Shown: one piece after another, positions 9,362 through 21,968 of the stretch
Layout of the letters: every line of letters starts with the position of its first letter
How positions within the stretch are numbered: position 1 is the first letter of the stretch
Source: Janibacter sp. A1S7
GTDB lineage: Bacteria; Actinomycetota; Actinomycetes; Actinomycetales; Dermatophilaceae
Length of the DNA stretch: 64,000 nt
Assembly: GCF_037198315.1 (NCBI RefSeq)
Contig: NZ_CP144913.1
Location: forward strand, 930,001-994,000
Direction of reading: 5' to 3'
Notes under the pieces: generated by a model
What the model was told of the DNA's origin: nothing
Databases searched by the model: none
What the model saw: the letters and a program-made list of their open reading frames with translations, nothing else
Made by a program: the position numbers and the translations under genes

Positions 9362-10144
9362 ATGAGCGCTGGTACGTCGCAGTTGATCGATCTCAATGCG
9401 GACGGCGGTGAGAGTTTCGGTCGATGGGCCCTGGGTGCCGATGAGTCCCTGGCGCCGATGATCTCCTCGATCAACGTCGCCTGCGGGTGGCACGCCGGGG
9501 ACCCGGCGACCATGGCCACCTCCGTCGCGCTCGCCAAGGAGCACGACATCGGGTTGGGAGCGCACCCGGGCTTCCCGGACCTCACCGGCTTCGGGCGCCG
9601 GGCCATGGCGTTCACGCCGACCGAAGCAGCGCAGGCCGTGCTGTACCAGACCGGTGCCCTGCGGGCCTTTGCCGACCACGCGGGTGTCCCCCTTCGCCAC
9701 GTCAAACCCCACGGCAGCCTGTACGGGCTGCTGATGAAGGACGACGACGCAGCCGATGCCGTGTCCGACGCCGTCGCCGAGGTTGATGCGTCCCTCTTCA
9801 TCGTGCTGGAGGCCGGGCACTGTGCAGAGCGTCAGCGCAACCGTGGCCACAAGGTGGCGGCCGAGGCCTTCGCCGACCTGGAGTACACGGACGACGGCCA
9901 CATCATCATCGACCCGAAGAACCAGCGTCGCGACCCCCAGTGGTGCGCCGACCAGGTCGCCGACATCCTCGACGGGCGAATCCGGTCGGTCAACGGCGTC
10001 GAGTCCTCGATCCGGGCGGACACGATCTGCCTGCACTCGGACCGGCCCGGGGCCGTGGACAACGCCCGCGCCGTCGTCGACCGCATGACCAGCACGGGGT
10101 GGACGATCCGGTCCCTCCACCACATCGACCAGGAGGGTTCATGA
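9362..10144 (+). CDS. LamB/YcsF family hydrolase (PxpA-like)
   Basis: A 260-residue member of the LamB/YcsF family, whose characterised member PxpA is a component of ATP-dependent 5-oxoprolinase. It begins with the family signature DLNADGGESFG (DLNxDxGE) and has NVACGWHAGDP and HVKPHGSLYG, which carry the probable metal/active-site His and Lys residues. The start is ATG 9362 with AGGAGG eight bases upstream. Its stop overlaps the next start. Next to carboxyltransferase, carrier and biotin carboxylase genes, it probably hydrolyses an N-carboxylated lactam; the exact substrate is unknown. Confidence 0.9.
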   Translation: MSAGTSQLIDLNADGGESFGRWALGADESLAPMISSINVACGWHAGDPATMATSVALAKEHDIGLGAHPGFPDLTGFGRRAMAFTPTEAAQAVLYQTGALRAFADHAGVPLRHVKPHGSLYGLLMKDDDAADAVSDAVAEVDASLFIVLEAGHCAERQRNRGHKVAAEAFADLEYTDDGHIIIDPKNQRRDPQWCADQVADILDGRIRSVNGVESSIRADTICLHSDRPGAVDNARAVVDRMTSTGWTIRSLHHIDQEGS

Positions 10145-11040
10145 GTCAAGCGGTGCAGCTGCCTCCCGCCCGCTACGAGCACGGCGGAGACGAGTTCATC
10201 TTCGTCGAGATCGCCGAGGAGATGAGCATGGAGGCCAACATCAAGGCCATGCTCATCACCCAGGAGCTCGAGCGGAGGCAGATGTCGGGTCTCGTCGACA
10301 TCTGTCCCTCCAATGCCTCCTACCTCGTGCGGTTCGACCCCGATGTCGTCCCCCCGGTGGATCTCATGGGGTTGCTGAAGGATCTGGAGGGGCGCTTCCA
10401 GGACGTGCCCGAGGGCTTCACGCTGCAGACCCGGGTCGTGGACGTGCCCGTGCTCTACAACGACCCGTGGACGCACGAGGCGATGATGCGTTTTCGCGAC
10501 CGGCACCAGGACCCGGAGTCGACCGACCTGGAGTACGGCGCCCGGACCAACGGCTTCGACGCCGTCGACTCCTTCATCGAGCACCTGGCCGGGAACCCCT
10601 GGATCGTCACCATGCTCGGCTTCGTGCCCGGTCTGCCGTTCTGCTACCAGCTCGAGCCGAGGGAACGGCAGGTGCAGGTCCCCAAGTACGTGCGACCGCG
10701 CACCTTCACCCCGGAGCGGGCCTTCGGGATCGGAGGTGCCTTCTCGGTGGTCTACCCGGTCCAGGGCGCGGGTGGGTACCAGCTGTACGGGATGTCGGCC
10801 ACGCCGGTGCTCAATGTGCGACAGGACCACCCGGACTTCGACCACTCCATCGTCTTCCCGCGGGCGGGCGACATCCTGCGGTACCGATCGGTGGACCGCA
10901 CGGAGTTCGACGACACCCGCAAGGAGGTGGAGGCAGGCACCTTCCGGTATCGCCAGCATGACGTCGAGTTCTCGCCGGCTGCCTTCCTCGAGGATCCCCA
11001 GGGAGTCAACGACGGCCTGCTGGAGGTGCTGTACCGATGA
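10141..11040 (+). CDS. Carboxyltransferase subunit 1 (KipI/PxpB family, urea-carboxylase-like)
   Basis: A 299-residue protein, longer than the ~220-240 residues of PxpB/KipI. From memory, the segment VPVLYNDPWTHEA through NGFDAVDSF and ARTNGFD to AFGIGGAFSVVYPVQG resembles the carboxyltransferase domain of urea carboxylase more than PxpB: that enzyme has LPVLYxDxW, RINGLDSVEDV and [21 protein letters not shown]. It is therefore probably half of a carboxyltransferase that moves CO2 from biotin to an amide or lactam nitrogen. It overlaps both neighbours by four bases. The annotation '5-oxoprolinase subunit B' is the alternative. Confidence 0.85.
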   Translation: MSQAVQLPPARYEHGGDEFIFVEIAEEMSMEANIKAMLITQELERRQMSGLVDICPSNASYLVRFDPDVVPPVDLMGLLKDLEGRFQDVPEGFTLQTRVVDVPVLYNDPWTHEAMMRFRDRHQDPESTDLEYGARTNGFDAVDSFIEHLAGNPWIVTMLGFVPGLPFCYQLEPRERQVQVPKYVRPRTFTPERAFGIGGAFSVVYPVQGAGGYQLYGMSATPVLNVRQDHPDFDHSIVFPRAGDILRYRSVDRTEFDDTRKEVEAGTFRYRQHDVEFSPAAFLEDPQGVNDGLLEVLYR

Positions 11041-12011
11041 GTGCGCAGGTGAGAGTGGTGTCGGGTGGGCTGTCGACGACCGTCCAGGACCTCGGCCGCA
11101 CGGGCCGGTACGCCATCGGGATGCCGCCCTCCGGTGCGATGGACCAGTTCTCCTTCCGCGTCGCCAATCTCCTCGTGGGCAACCCCGAGGGTGCCGCCGC
11201 CCTGGAGGCCACCTACATCGGACCCGCGCTGGAGTTCACCGACGACCGGGTCGTTGCCGTGACCGGCGGGGACGCCGCCGTGACGCTCAACGGTGAGCCC
11301 ATCCCGATGTGGTCGAGCACGACGGTCCGAAGCGGCGACGTGCTGGCGTTCGGGATGATCACGAGCGGCGCGCGTCCGTACATCGCCGTGTCCGGCGGTA
11401 TCGCCGTGCCCGAGTACCTGGGGTCGCGGTCGACGTACACGTTGATCGGGCTGGGGGGCCACGAAGGGCGCACCCTGACCGAGGGTGACGTGCTCCCGCT
11501 GGGGGAGGGCCGGGGTGGGGCGGTGGGCACCGTGGTCCCCGAGGACCTGGTGCCGCACTTCCCGTCCGACGTCGAGGTCAGGGCCGTCGTCGGGTTGTGC
11601 TCCTACCGGCTCACGCAGACGGCGATCGAGTCCTTCCTGAGCACCCCGTGGCGGATCACCAAGGATGCGGACAGGGTCGGGTACCGACTGCGTGGCGGCA
11701 CGCTCGACTTCGTCGAGCGTGAGCAACCGTTCGGGGCGGGCAGCGACCCGGCGAACGTGGTCGACCTCGGCTATCCGTTGGGATCGATCCAGGTGCCGGG
11801 TGGGGACGAGCCGATCGTCCTCCTCGGCGACGCGGTCACCGGCGGTGGTTACGTCACGATCGCCACGGTCATCTCGGTCGATCGGGACCTGTTCGGACAG
11901 GCCAAGACGGGCGACACGATCCGGTTCCGGGACGTCGGCATCGACGAGGCGCTGGCCGCGCGCGCCGAGAACAACCGACGGTTGGACCGGATCCGTTCGG
12001 CACTGACCTGA
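11037..12011 (+). CDS. Carboxyltransferase subunit 2 (KipA/PxpC family, urea-carboxylase-like)
   Basis: A 324-residue partner of the preceding subunit. Signatures are GGLSTTVQDLGRTG at the N-terminus, MPPSGAMDQFSFRVANLLVGN, and YIAVSGGIAVPEYLGSRSTY, all typical of the KipA/urea carboxylase carboxyltransferase half. In urea carboxylase this domain is fused to the KipI-like part and to the biotin domains; here each part is a separate gene. The start ATG overlaps the previous stop by four bases. A 45-base gap with AAAGGAAG precedes the biotin carrier. Confidence 0.9.
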   Translation: MSAQVRVVSGGLSTTVQDLGRTGRYAIGMPPSGAMDQFSFRVANLLVGNPEGAAALEATYIGPALEFTDDRVVAVTGGDAAVTLNGEPIPMWSSTTVRSGDVLAFGMITSGARPYIAVSGGIAVPEYLGSRSTYTLIGLGGHEGRTLTEGDVLPLGEGRGGAVGTVVPEDLVPHFPSDVEVRAVVGLCSYRLTQTAIESFLSTPWRITKDADRVGYRLRGGTLDFVEREQPFGAGSDPANVVDLGYPLGSIQVPGGDEPIVLLGDAVTGGGYVTIATVISVDRDLFGQAKTGDTIRFRDVGIDEALAARAENNRRLDRIRSALT

Positions 12012-12056
12012 GACCCCTCGCTAGCAACCACGCAGACCTCGTCGAAAGGAAGCACG

Positions 12057-12290
12057 ATGCCCACGATCCCCTCCCCGCTCCCCGGTGTGTTCTACCGTCG
12101 ACCGTCCCCGGACCAGGACACCTACGTCAGTGAGGGCGACCAGATCACCGAAGGACAGACGATCGGGCTGATCGAGGTGATGAAGAACTTCACCGAGCTG
12201 AAGGCAACGGCAGCCGGGACCGTCACGGAGTTCCTCGTGGACGACGAGTCGGAAGTGTCCGTCGGGCAGGACGTGGCGGTCCTGGAATGA
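12057..12290 (+). CDS. Biotin carboxyl carrier protein (single biotinyl domain)
   Basis: A 77-residue stand-alone biotinyl domain. The biotin attachment site is EVMKNF (lysine near residue 43), with flanking ITEGQTIGLI and TAAGTVTEFL forming the two halves of the hammerhead fold. It lacks the Ala/Pro-rich N-terminal linker of fatty-acid AccB proteins. It swings carboxybiotin between the downstream biotin carboxylase, whose start overlaps its stop, and the upstream carboxyltransferase pair. Confidence 0.92.
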   Translation: MPTIPSPLPGVFYRRPSPDQDTYVSEGDQITEGQTIGLIEVMKNFTELKATAAGTVTEFLVDDESEVSVGQDVAVLE

Positions 12291-13657
12291 GCGCTGCACC
12301 CACCCGGCGCGTCCTGGTCGCCAACCGTGGGGAGATCGCCGTCCGTGTCATCCGGGCGGCGCACTCCTGCGGCTGGGAGGCGGTCGCGGTGCACTCCGAT
12401 GCCGACGCCGGCTCACGTTGGGTGGCGCTCGCCGACGAGGCCCGCCACATCGGTCCCTCGCCAGCCCGGCGTTCCTACCTCGACATCGACGCGGTCGTGC
12501 AGGCGGCCCTGGACTCCGGGTGCACGCACGTGCACCCCGGGTACGGGTTCCTCGCCGAGCGGCCGGAGTTCGCGCGACGCGTCAGGGAGGCAGGTCTGGT
12601 CTTCGTGGGACCGTCGGCCGAGGTGATCGAGTCGATGGGCGACAAGGCCTCCGCGCGACGGACCGCCGAGGAGGCCGGTGTCCCCGTCGTCCCCGGTTCG
12701 GGAGTCGTCGCCGACCCGGCCGGAGCTCGTGCCGCCGCTGCCGACATCGGCTACCCGCTCCTGATCAAGGCGGCTGCCGGTGGCGGGGGCCGAGGCATCC
12801 GCGTGGTGCGGGCCGACGACGAGCTCGAGGGCGCGGTCTCGACCGCGCAGGCCGAGGCCAGTGCGGCCTTCGGCGACGGCTCGCTCTACCTCGAACGGTC
12901 CATCGAGGGCGCCCGCCACATCGAGGTCCAGGTCGTGGGTGACACGCACGGCAACGTCGTCCACTTCTTCGAGCGGGACTGCTCGGTCCAGCGGCGTCGG
13001 CAGAAGTTGCTCGAGGAAGCGCCCGCACCGGGGCTGTCCACGACGCTGCGGGACGAGATCACCGGCGCGGCGGTCCGCCTGGCCGCGGAGGTCGGGTACC
13101 AGGGCGCAGGGACCGTGGAGTTCCTCGTCGAGGGCGAGCGGTTCTACTTCATCGAGATGAACACCCGGATCCAGGTCGAGCACCCGATCACCGAGATGGT
13201 CACCGGCACCGACCTGGTCGTCGAACAGCTGCGGGTGGCCGCCGGCGAGCCGCTGTCGGTGTCCCAGGGCGAGATCACCCTGCAGGGCGTCGCCCTCGAG
13301 TTCCGGATCAACGCCGAGGACCCGCAGCAGGACTTCTTCCCGTCACCGGGGGAGCTGACCCGCTTCGACCCGCCGAACGGGCCCGGGGTCCGAGTGGACT
13401 CCGGCTTCGTCTCCGGTGGTCGGATCGTGCCGTACTACGACTCCCTGGTGGCCAAGGTGGTCGTCCACGGGCGCGACCGGGAGGAGGCGCTGGCTCGGGC
13501 CACGCAGGCGCTGACCGAGCTCACCGTCGACGGAGTGGTCACCACCCGTGACCTGCACCTGTCGCTCGTCGCGGACGAGGAGTTCCGCGCAGGGGGCGTC
13601 ACGACGACGTGGTTCGAGGAGCGATCGACCGCGTCGGACCGGTCTGCGGAGGGCTGA
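12287..13657 (+). CDS. Biotin carboxylase (AccC-like)
   Basis: ATP-grasp enzyme of 456 residues that carboxylates biotin with bicarbonate. Motifs are RVLVANRGEIAVRVIRAA at the N-terminus, the glycine-rich ATP loop AAGGGGRGIR, the catalytic ERDCSVQRRRQKL segment, and FIEMNTRIQVEHPITE. Being last in a run of genes for a carboxyltransferase pair and a free biotinyl domain, it most likely serves them and not acetyl-CoA carboxylase. It ends 18 bases before palindromic repeat copy 2, which probably marks the end of the operon. Confidence 0.93.
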   Translation: MSAAPTRRVLVANRGEIAVRVIRAAHSCGWEAVAVHSDADAGSRWVALADEARHIGPSPARRSYLDIDAVVQAALDSGCTHVHPGYGFLAERPEFARRVREAGLVFVGPSAEVIESMGDKASARRTAEEAGVPVVPGSGVVADPAGARAAAADIGYPLLIKAAAGGGGRGIRVVRADDELEGAVSTAQAEASAAFGDGSLYLERSIEGARHIEVQVVGDTHGNVVHFFERDCSVQRRRQKLLEEAPAPGLSTTLRDEITGAAVRLAAEVGYQGAGTVEFLVEGERFYFIEMNTRIQVEHPITEMVTGTDLVVEQLRVAAGEPLSVSQGEITLQGVALEFRINAEDPQQDFFPSPGELTRFDPPNGPGVRVDSGFVSGGRIVPYYDSLVAKVVVHGRDREEALARATQALTELTVDGVVTTRDLHLSLVADEEFRAGGVTTTWFEERSTASDRSAEG

Positions 13658-13675
13658 GCCTCCCTTCGCCCGGAG

Positions 13676-13762
13676 TACGAACTGCTGCAGGCAGCACCTC
13701 GTTGAGCCAGCAGCACCACGAAGTGCTGCAGGCTCAACGAAACCGAGCCTGCAGCACTTCGT
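13676..13762. repeat. Palindromic intergenic repeat, copy 2
   Basis: Same element as at 5363, with outer arms TACGAACTGCTGCAGG and CCTGCAGCACTTCGT. The inner 42-base palindrome is identical to copy 1. It lies in the convergent gap between the biotin carboxylase and the acyl-CoA ligase, so as RNA it could also act as a bidirectional terminator. With copy 1 it brackets the whole hydroxylase-carboxylase block. Confidence 0.85.
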
Positions 13763-13778
13763 GGGGGACGAGCGGAGA

Positions 13779-15278
13779 TCAGGCGCTTGGAGCCTGGATC
13801 TCGCGCTTGAGGATCTTGCCCGTCGGGCCCTTGGGGATGTCGTCGAGGACCCAGACGGTGCGCGGGTACTTGTAGGCCGCGATCCGGTCCTTGACGTAGG
13901 ACCGGATCGCGTCGACGTCACCCGAGGCGCCCTCGCGCAGCGAGACGGCAGCGCCGACGTCCTCACCGAGCTCGTGGTCGGGGACGCCGATGACGGCGCA
14001 CTCCAGCACGTCCGGGTGGGTGTAGAGCACCTCCTCGACCTCCCGCGGGTAGACGTTCATGCCACCGCGGATGATCACGTCCTTCTTGCGGTCGACGATC
14101 GTGTAGTAGCCGTCCTCGTCGACGCTGGCGATGTCACCGGTGCGGAACCAGCCGTCCGGGATGGCCGTCGCCGTCTCCTCGGGCTTGTTCCAGTACCCCT
14201 TCATGAGGTTGTCGCCGCGGATGGCGATCTCGCCGACGCCCTCGCCCGGGCCGACCTGCTCGCCCTGCTCGCCGATCAGCCTGATCTCGCAGCCGGGGAT
14301 CGCCCGACCGATGGTGCCGGGCTTGCTCGGCCGGTCGAGCATGTTGAAGGAGGCGACCGGGGAGGTCTCGGACAAGCCGTACCCCTCGAGCAGGCGCACC
14401 TTGAACCTCGACTCGAACTCGGTGAGGGTCTGCTCCGGCAGTGACGAGCCGCCGCTGACGCAGGTGCGCAGACTCGTGGTGTCGGTGGAGTCCGCCGCGG
14501 GGTGGTGCAGCATCGCGCCGTACATCGTCGGCACGCCCTCGAAGATCGTGACCTTGTCGCGCTCGATGATCTCCAGCGCCTTGCCCGGCTCGAAGCGGGG
14601 GAGGAGGGTGAGCGTGGCGCCGGTGCGCACCGAGGCGTTGAGTCCGCAGGTCAGGCCGAAGACGTGGAAGAGGGGCAGGCACCCCATGACGACGTCATCG
14701 ACCGCGATCCGGATGATGTCCTCGGCCGAGCGCTTGGCGTTCAGGTCGAGATTGCGGTGGGTCAGCTCCGCCCCCTTCGGCCGGCCGGTGGTACCGGAGG
14801 TGTAGAGGATGACCGCGGTCTCCTCGTCGTCGCGCTCGACCGGCGTGGCGACCGGCTCCCCGGACGGCAGGTCCTCCTCGCTCGGGCCGACCGGACCGGA
14901 GGCGATGACCTTCGTCGAGGTGCCCTGCGCACCGCCCTGAGCCTCCGCGAGGAAGTCACCCCAGGCGAAGGCGAACGTCGCACCGGAGTCGGTGAAGAAG
15001 TACTCGACCTCCTGGGCCTTCAGCAGCGGGTTCATCGGCACGACGGTCCCGCCGGCCAGCAGGGTGCCGTAGAAGAGCACCGGGAAGGCGGGGATGTTCG
15101 GCAGGATCAGTGCGACGCGGTCGCCCGGCTCCAGACCAGCGGCGCGCAGGGCGCCGGCGGTCTTGGCAGCCATGCCGTGCAGCTGCTGCCAGGTCAGCTC
15201 CGCGTCGTCGAGCTTGATCGCCACCTTGTCGGGGTGGGTCTGGGCGGTCGCAACGAGGTTGCTGGCCAAGTTGGTCAT
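13779..15278 (-). CDS. Acyl-CoA synthetase (AMP-binding, FadD-like)
   Basis: A 499-residue ANL-superfamily enzyme that activates a carboxylic acid to acyl-AMP and then acyl-CoA. The P-loop-like AMP motif is [12 protein letters not shown], the hinge region is [17 protein letters not shown], and the C-terminal catalytic lysine is in [10 protein letters not shown]. The length and [10 protein letters not shown] motif favour a medium/long-chain acid. The start ATG 15278 has AGGAGT about five bases upstream. It converges on the repeat-bounded operon and is divergent from ligA; nothing indicates that it takes part in the carboxylase pathway. Confidence 0.9.
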   Translation of the reverse strand: MTNLASNLVATAQTHPDKVAIKLDDAELTWQQLHGMAAKTAGALRAAGLEPGDRVALILPNIPAFPVLFYGTLLAGGTVVPMNPLLKAQEVEYFFTDSGATFAFAWGDFLAEAQGGAQGTSTKVIASGPVGPSEEDLPSGEPVATPVERDDEETAVILYTSGTTGRPKGAELTHRNLDLNAKRSAEDIIRIAVDDVVMGCLPLFHVFGLTCGLNASVRTGATLTLLPRFEPGKALEIIERDKVTIFEGVPTMYGAMLHHPAADSTDTTSLRTCVSGGSSLPEQTLTEFESRFKVRLLEGYGLSETSPVASFNMLDRPSKPGTIGRAIPGCEIRLIGEQGEQVGPGEGVGEIAIRGDNLMKGYWNKPEETATAIPDGWFRTGDIASVDEDGYYTIVDRKKDVIIRGGMNVYPREVEEVLYTHPDVLECAVIGVPDHELGEDVGAAVSLREGASGDVDAIRSYVKDRIAAYKYPRTVWVLDDIPKGPTGKILKREIQAPSA

Positions 15279-15325
15279 GGATAACTCCTGGGTAGCCGGT
15301 GGGGTGGTGCCATCCAACACCGTGA

Positions 15326-18054
<2,729 letters not shown>

Positions 18055-18145
18055 CCCCCTTCGCTCCGGCGGACTCGCACCGCCCTGCCGGACCTCTCCC
18101 GCGGGTCACTCGCGGTGGCGGGGTACCGACGACTACGGTCGGGTT

Positions 18146-19873
<1,728 letters not shown>

Positions 19874-19907
19874 GTGTGATCTGGTGCTCCGGCCGCGTGC
19901 AGCCCGG

Positions 19908-20402
19908 TCAGCCGAGCGCCTTGACCGCGGCGTCGTAGTCCGGCTCCTGGGTGATCTCGGGGACCATCTCGGTGTGGATGACCGTGCCGTCTGCGTCGAG
20001 GACGACGACCGAGCGGGCGAGCAGCCCCGCCATCGGGCCATCGGCCATCGTCACGCCGTAGTCCTCACCGAAGGCGGAGCGGAAGGCCGAGCCGACCTTG
20101 ACGTCCTCGATGCCCTCTGCGCCGCAGAACCGCGCCTGCGCGAAGGGAAGGTCCTTCGAGACGTTGACGACGGTCGTGTTGTCGAGGCTCGCGGCGAGCT
20201 CGTTGAACTTGCGCACGCTCGTCGCGCAGACACCGGTGTCGATGCTCGGGAAGATGTTCAGGACGACGCGGCCGGACAGGTCGGCGCTCGTCAGCGCGGA
20301 GAGGCCGTCGCCGACGAGATCGAAGGCCGGAGCGCTGGCGCCGGAGGCCGGCAGCTCGCCGACGGTCTTGACGGGGTTGCCCTTGAATGCAGTGGTAGCC
20401 AT
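19908..20402 (-). CDS. tpx: Thiol peroxidase Tpx
   Basis: Atypical 2-Cys peroxiredoxin of 164 residues that reduces peroxides with thioredoxin electrons. The peroxidatic cysteine is in [16 protein letters not shown] and the resolving cysteine in ARFCGAEG, the spacing expected for Tpx. The start ATG 20402 lies about six bases after TAGGCA on the reverse strand. It converges on the helicase gene and follows the HIT gene in the same direction. Confidence 0.95.
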   Translation of the reverse strand: MATTAFKGNPVKTVGELPASGASAPAFDLVGDGLSALTSADLSGRVVLNIFPSIDTGVCATSVRKFNELAASLDNTTVVNVSKDLPFAQARFCGAEGIEDVKVGSAFRSAFGEDYGVTMADGPMAGLLARSVVVLDADGTVIHTEMVPEITQEPDYDAAVKALG

Positions 20403-20487
20403 ACCCCATGCCTACACGTTCAGCGGCGCGCTGTCTGCACCCGCCCGCCATCCGGCCCCACGTCCGACCGGCGCGGCCGGCCGAGCA

Positions 20488-20931
20488 TCAGGCGGGCAGC
20501 GGCCCCGGCCCGGGCACGTTCGCCGCGTGCCCGTCGGTACGCAGCCGGGAGCGCAACCGCTCGGCGGCCGCCTCGAAGCGCTCGTCCGGCAGATCGGTCA
20601 TCACCTTGCGCGGGTCGAAGTCCTCGTGCGAATAGGCCGGCCACAGGTGCACGTGCAGGTGCGGCACCTCGAATCCCTCCACCATCATCCCGACCCGCGG
20701 GGCGTCCCACTCGGCCTGCTGGGCCCGGCCGATGATCTGAGCCACGTGCTGCAGGTGCGCCCAGGTCGCGGTGTCGGCGTCGGTCCACCGATCGATCTCC
20801 TCGCGGGAGACGACCATCGTGTGCCCGTCTTGCATCGGGTCGATGGTCAGGAAGGCCACGCAGGTCTCGTCCGACCAGACGAAGCGTCCGGGGATCTCGC
20901 CGGTGATGATCTTGGTGAAGAGAGTCGTCAT
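20488..20931 (-). CDS. HIT-family protein
   Basis: Histidine-triad nucleotide-binding protein of 147 residues that hydrolyses AMP-linked or dinucleotide substrates. The active site is HLHVHLWP (HxHxH), preceded by the conserved FLTIDPMQDGHTMVV. A Pro/Gly/Ala tail (ANVPGPGPLPA) is variable. The start ATG at 20931 is only 22 bases from the divergent nitrilase-family start at 20954, and the two -10 hexamers overlap. Confidence 0.92.
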   Translation of the reverse strand: MTTLFTKIITGEIPGRFVWSDETCVAFLTIDPMQDGHTMVVSREEIDRWTDADTATWAHLQHVAQIIGRAQQAEWDAPRVGMMVEGFEVPHLHVHLWPAYSHEDFDPRKVMTDLPDERFEAAAERLRSRLRTDGHAANVPGPGPLPA

Positions 20932-20937
20932 GTCCCA

Positions 20938-20947
20938 AGCCTAGGGT
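20938..20947. promoter_or_regulatory. Overlapping divergent -10 elements (HIT / nitrilase)
   Basis: The ten bases AGCCTAGGGT contain TAGGCT on the reverse strand (20938-20943) and TAGGGT on the forward strand (20942-20947). The two share two base pairs. Each is exactly six bases from its start codon (20931 and 20954), so both messages would be leaderless and both promoters cannot be occupied at once. Confidence 0.6.
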
Positions 20948-20953
20948 GGAGGT

Positions 20954-21760
20954 ATGGCACCCGACTCCCTTCGCCTCGCCGGTGCGCAGTTCACCGCCAC
21001 CGGGGACCCGGGCGAGAACCTCCGCACGATCGCTGACCTGACCGCCCGCGCAGCCGAGCGAGGTGCCCGCCTCGTGGTGCATCCCGAGGCAGCGATGGCG
21101 TCCTTCGCCGGCCGCCTCGACACCGTCGCCGAGCCCCTCGACGGGCGCTTCGCGGACGGGGTGCGCGCGCTCGCGGTCGAGCACGACGTCACCGTGGTCG
21201 TCGGGATGTTCACCCCTGCGGACGCGATCACCACGCACGACGGGAGGGACCGCAGCCGGGTGCACAACACCCTGCTCGTCACCGGGCCCGGGACGAGCGA
21301 GACCGCCTACCGCAAGATCCATCTGTACGACGCCTTCGGCACCACGGAGTCCGACTCCGTCGCGCCCGGCGACGAGGTCGTCACCGTCGAGGTCGACGGA
21401 TGGACCGTCGGCCTCTCGACCTGCTACGACGTGCGCTTCGGTGAGCAGTTCACCCAGCTGGGCCGCCGTGGCGCCGAGCTCGTCGTCCTGCCCGCCTCGT
21501 GGGGCGATGGCCCCGGCAAGGCGTCGCAGTGGGACCTGCTCACCCGAGCCCGGGCCCACGACGCCCAGGCCTGGCTGCTCGCCGTCGGGCAGGCCTGGAC
21601 GAAGGATGCGGTCAACGGGCCCCTCGGTATCGGCCGCTCGGTCCTGGCCGACCCGACCGGCGAGGTGCGCGCCCGGCTCGGCGGGGGAGAGGACGTGCTC
21701 GTCGCCGACATCGACCGCGCCACAGTGGAGCGCACCCGGGCCCTCGTCCCCGTGCTCTGA
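20954..21760 (+). CDS. Carbon-nitrogen hydrolase (nitrilase superfamily)
   Basis: A 268-residue amidase-like protein with the Glu-Lys-Cys triad visible: Glu in VVHPEAAMASF, Lys in YRKIHLYDAFG, Cys in STCYDVRFGEQF. The YRKIHLYDAFG and CYDVRFGE segments are like the Nit1/Nit2 branch, which includes deaminated-glutathione amidase and omega-amidase. The true substrate is uncertain. The start is ATG 20954, six bases after TAGGGT. Confidence 0.9.
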   Translation: MAPDSLRLAGAQFTATGDPGENLRTIADLTARAAERGARLVVHPEAAMASFAGRLDTVAEPLDGRFADGVRALAVEHDVTVVVGMFTPADAITTHDGRDRSRVHNTLLVTGPGTSETAYRKIHLYDAFGTTESDSVAPGDEVVTVEVDGWTVGLSTCYDVRFGEQFTQLGRRGAELVVLPASWGDGPGKASQWDLLTRARAHDAQAWLLAVGQAWTKDAVNGPLGIGRSVLADPTGEVRARLGGGEDVLVADIDRATVERTRALVPVL

Positions 21761-21860
21761 TATGTAGGCGCGGTGGTTGCCGGGGTCTTCATGGGGTCTG
21801 AGCGGGCCACCGCGCCCGACCCGCTGGCTCGGTCTGCCCTCCGGGGCCCGAGACCGGACC

Positions 21861-21968
21861 TACCTGCGGGTACGACGAGCACTTGCGGACGTCGGTGGGT
21901 CCGTAGGGCTGATTTTCCGGGGTTCAGGTGGCGTAGCCATCGGGAAGTGGTCGTCGTACCCGCAAGTA
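21861..21968. repeat. 108-bp TIR-bounded repeat, copy A
   Basis: A 108-bp element beginning TACCTGCGGGTACGACGA and ending with a near-perfect inverted copy, TCGTCGTACCCGCAAGTA (17 of 18 bases match). Copy B at 22922 has the same length and orientation and, counted by eye, matches at about 86 of 108 positions. Copy A overlaps the 3' end of the AbiEi/DUF559-like gene and supplies its last ~14 codons and stop. Confidence 0.85.

Noticed and set aside
9362..12011. Plain 5-oxoprolinase PxpABC
   Set aside because: Not excluded, but the urea-carboxylase-like sequence, the longer first carboxyltransferase subunit and the adjacent biotin carrier and biotin carboxylase make a biotin-dependent carboxylase more likely.
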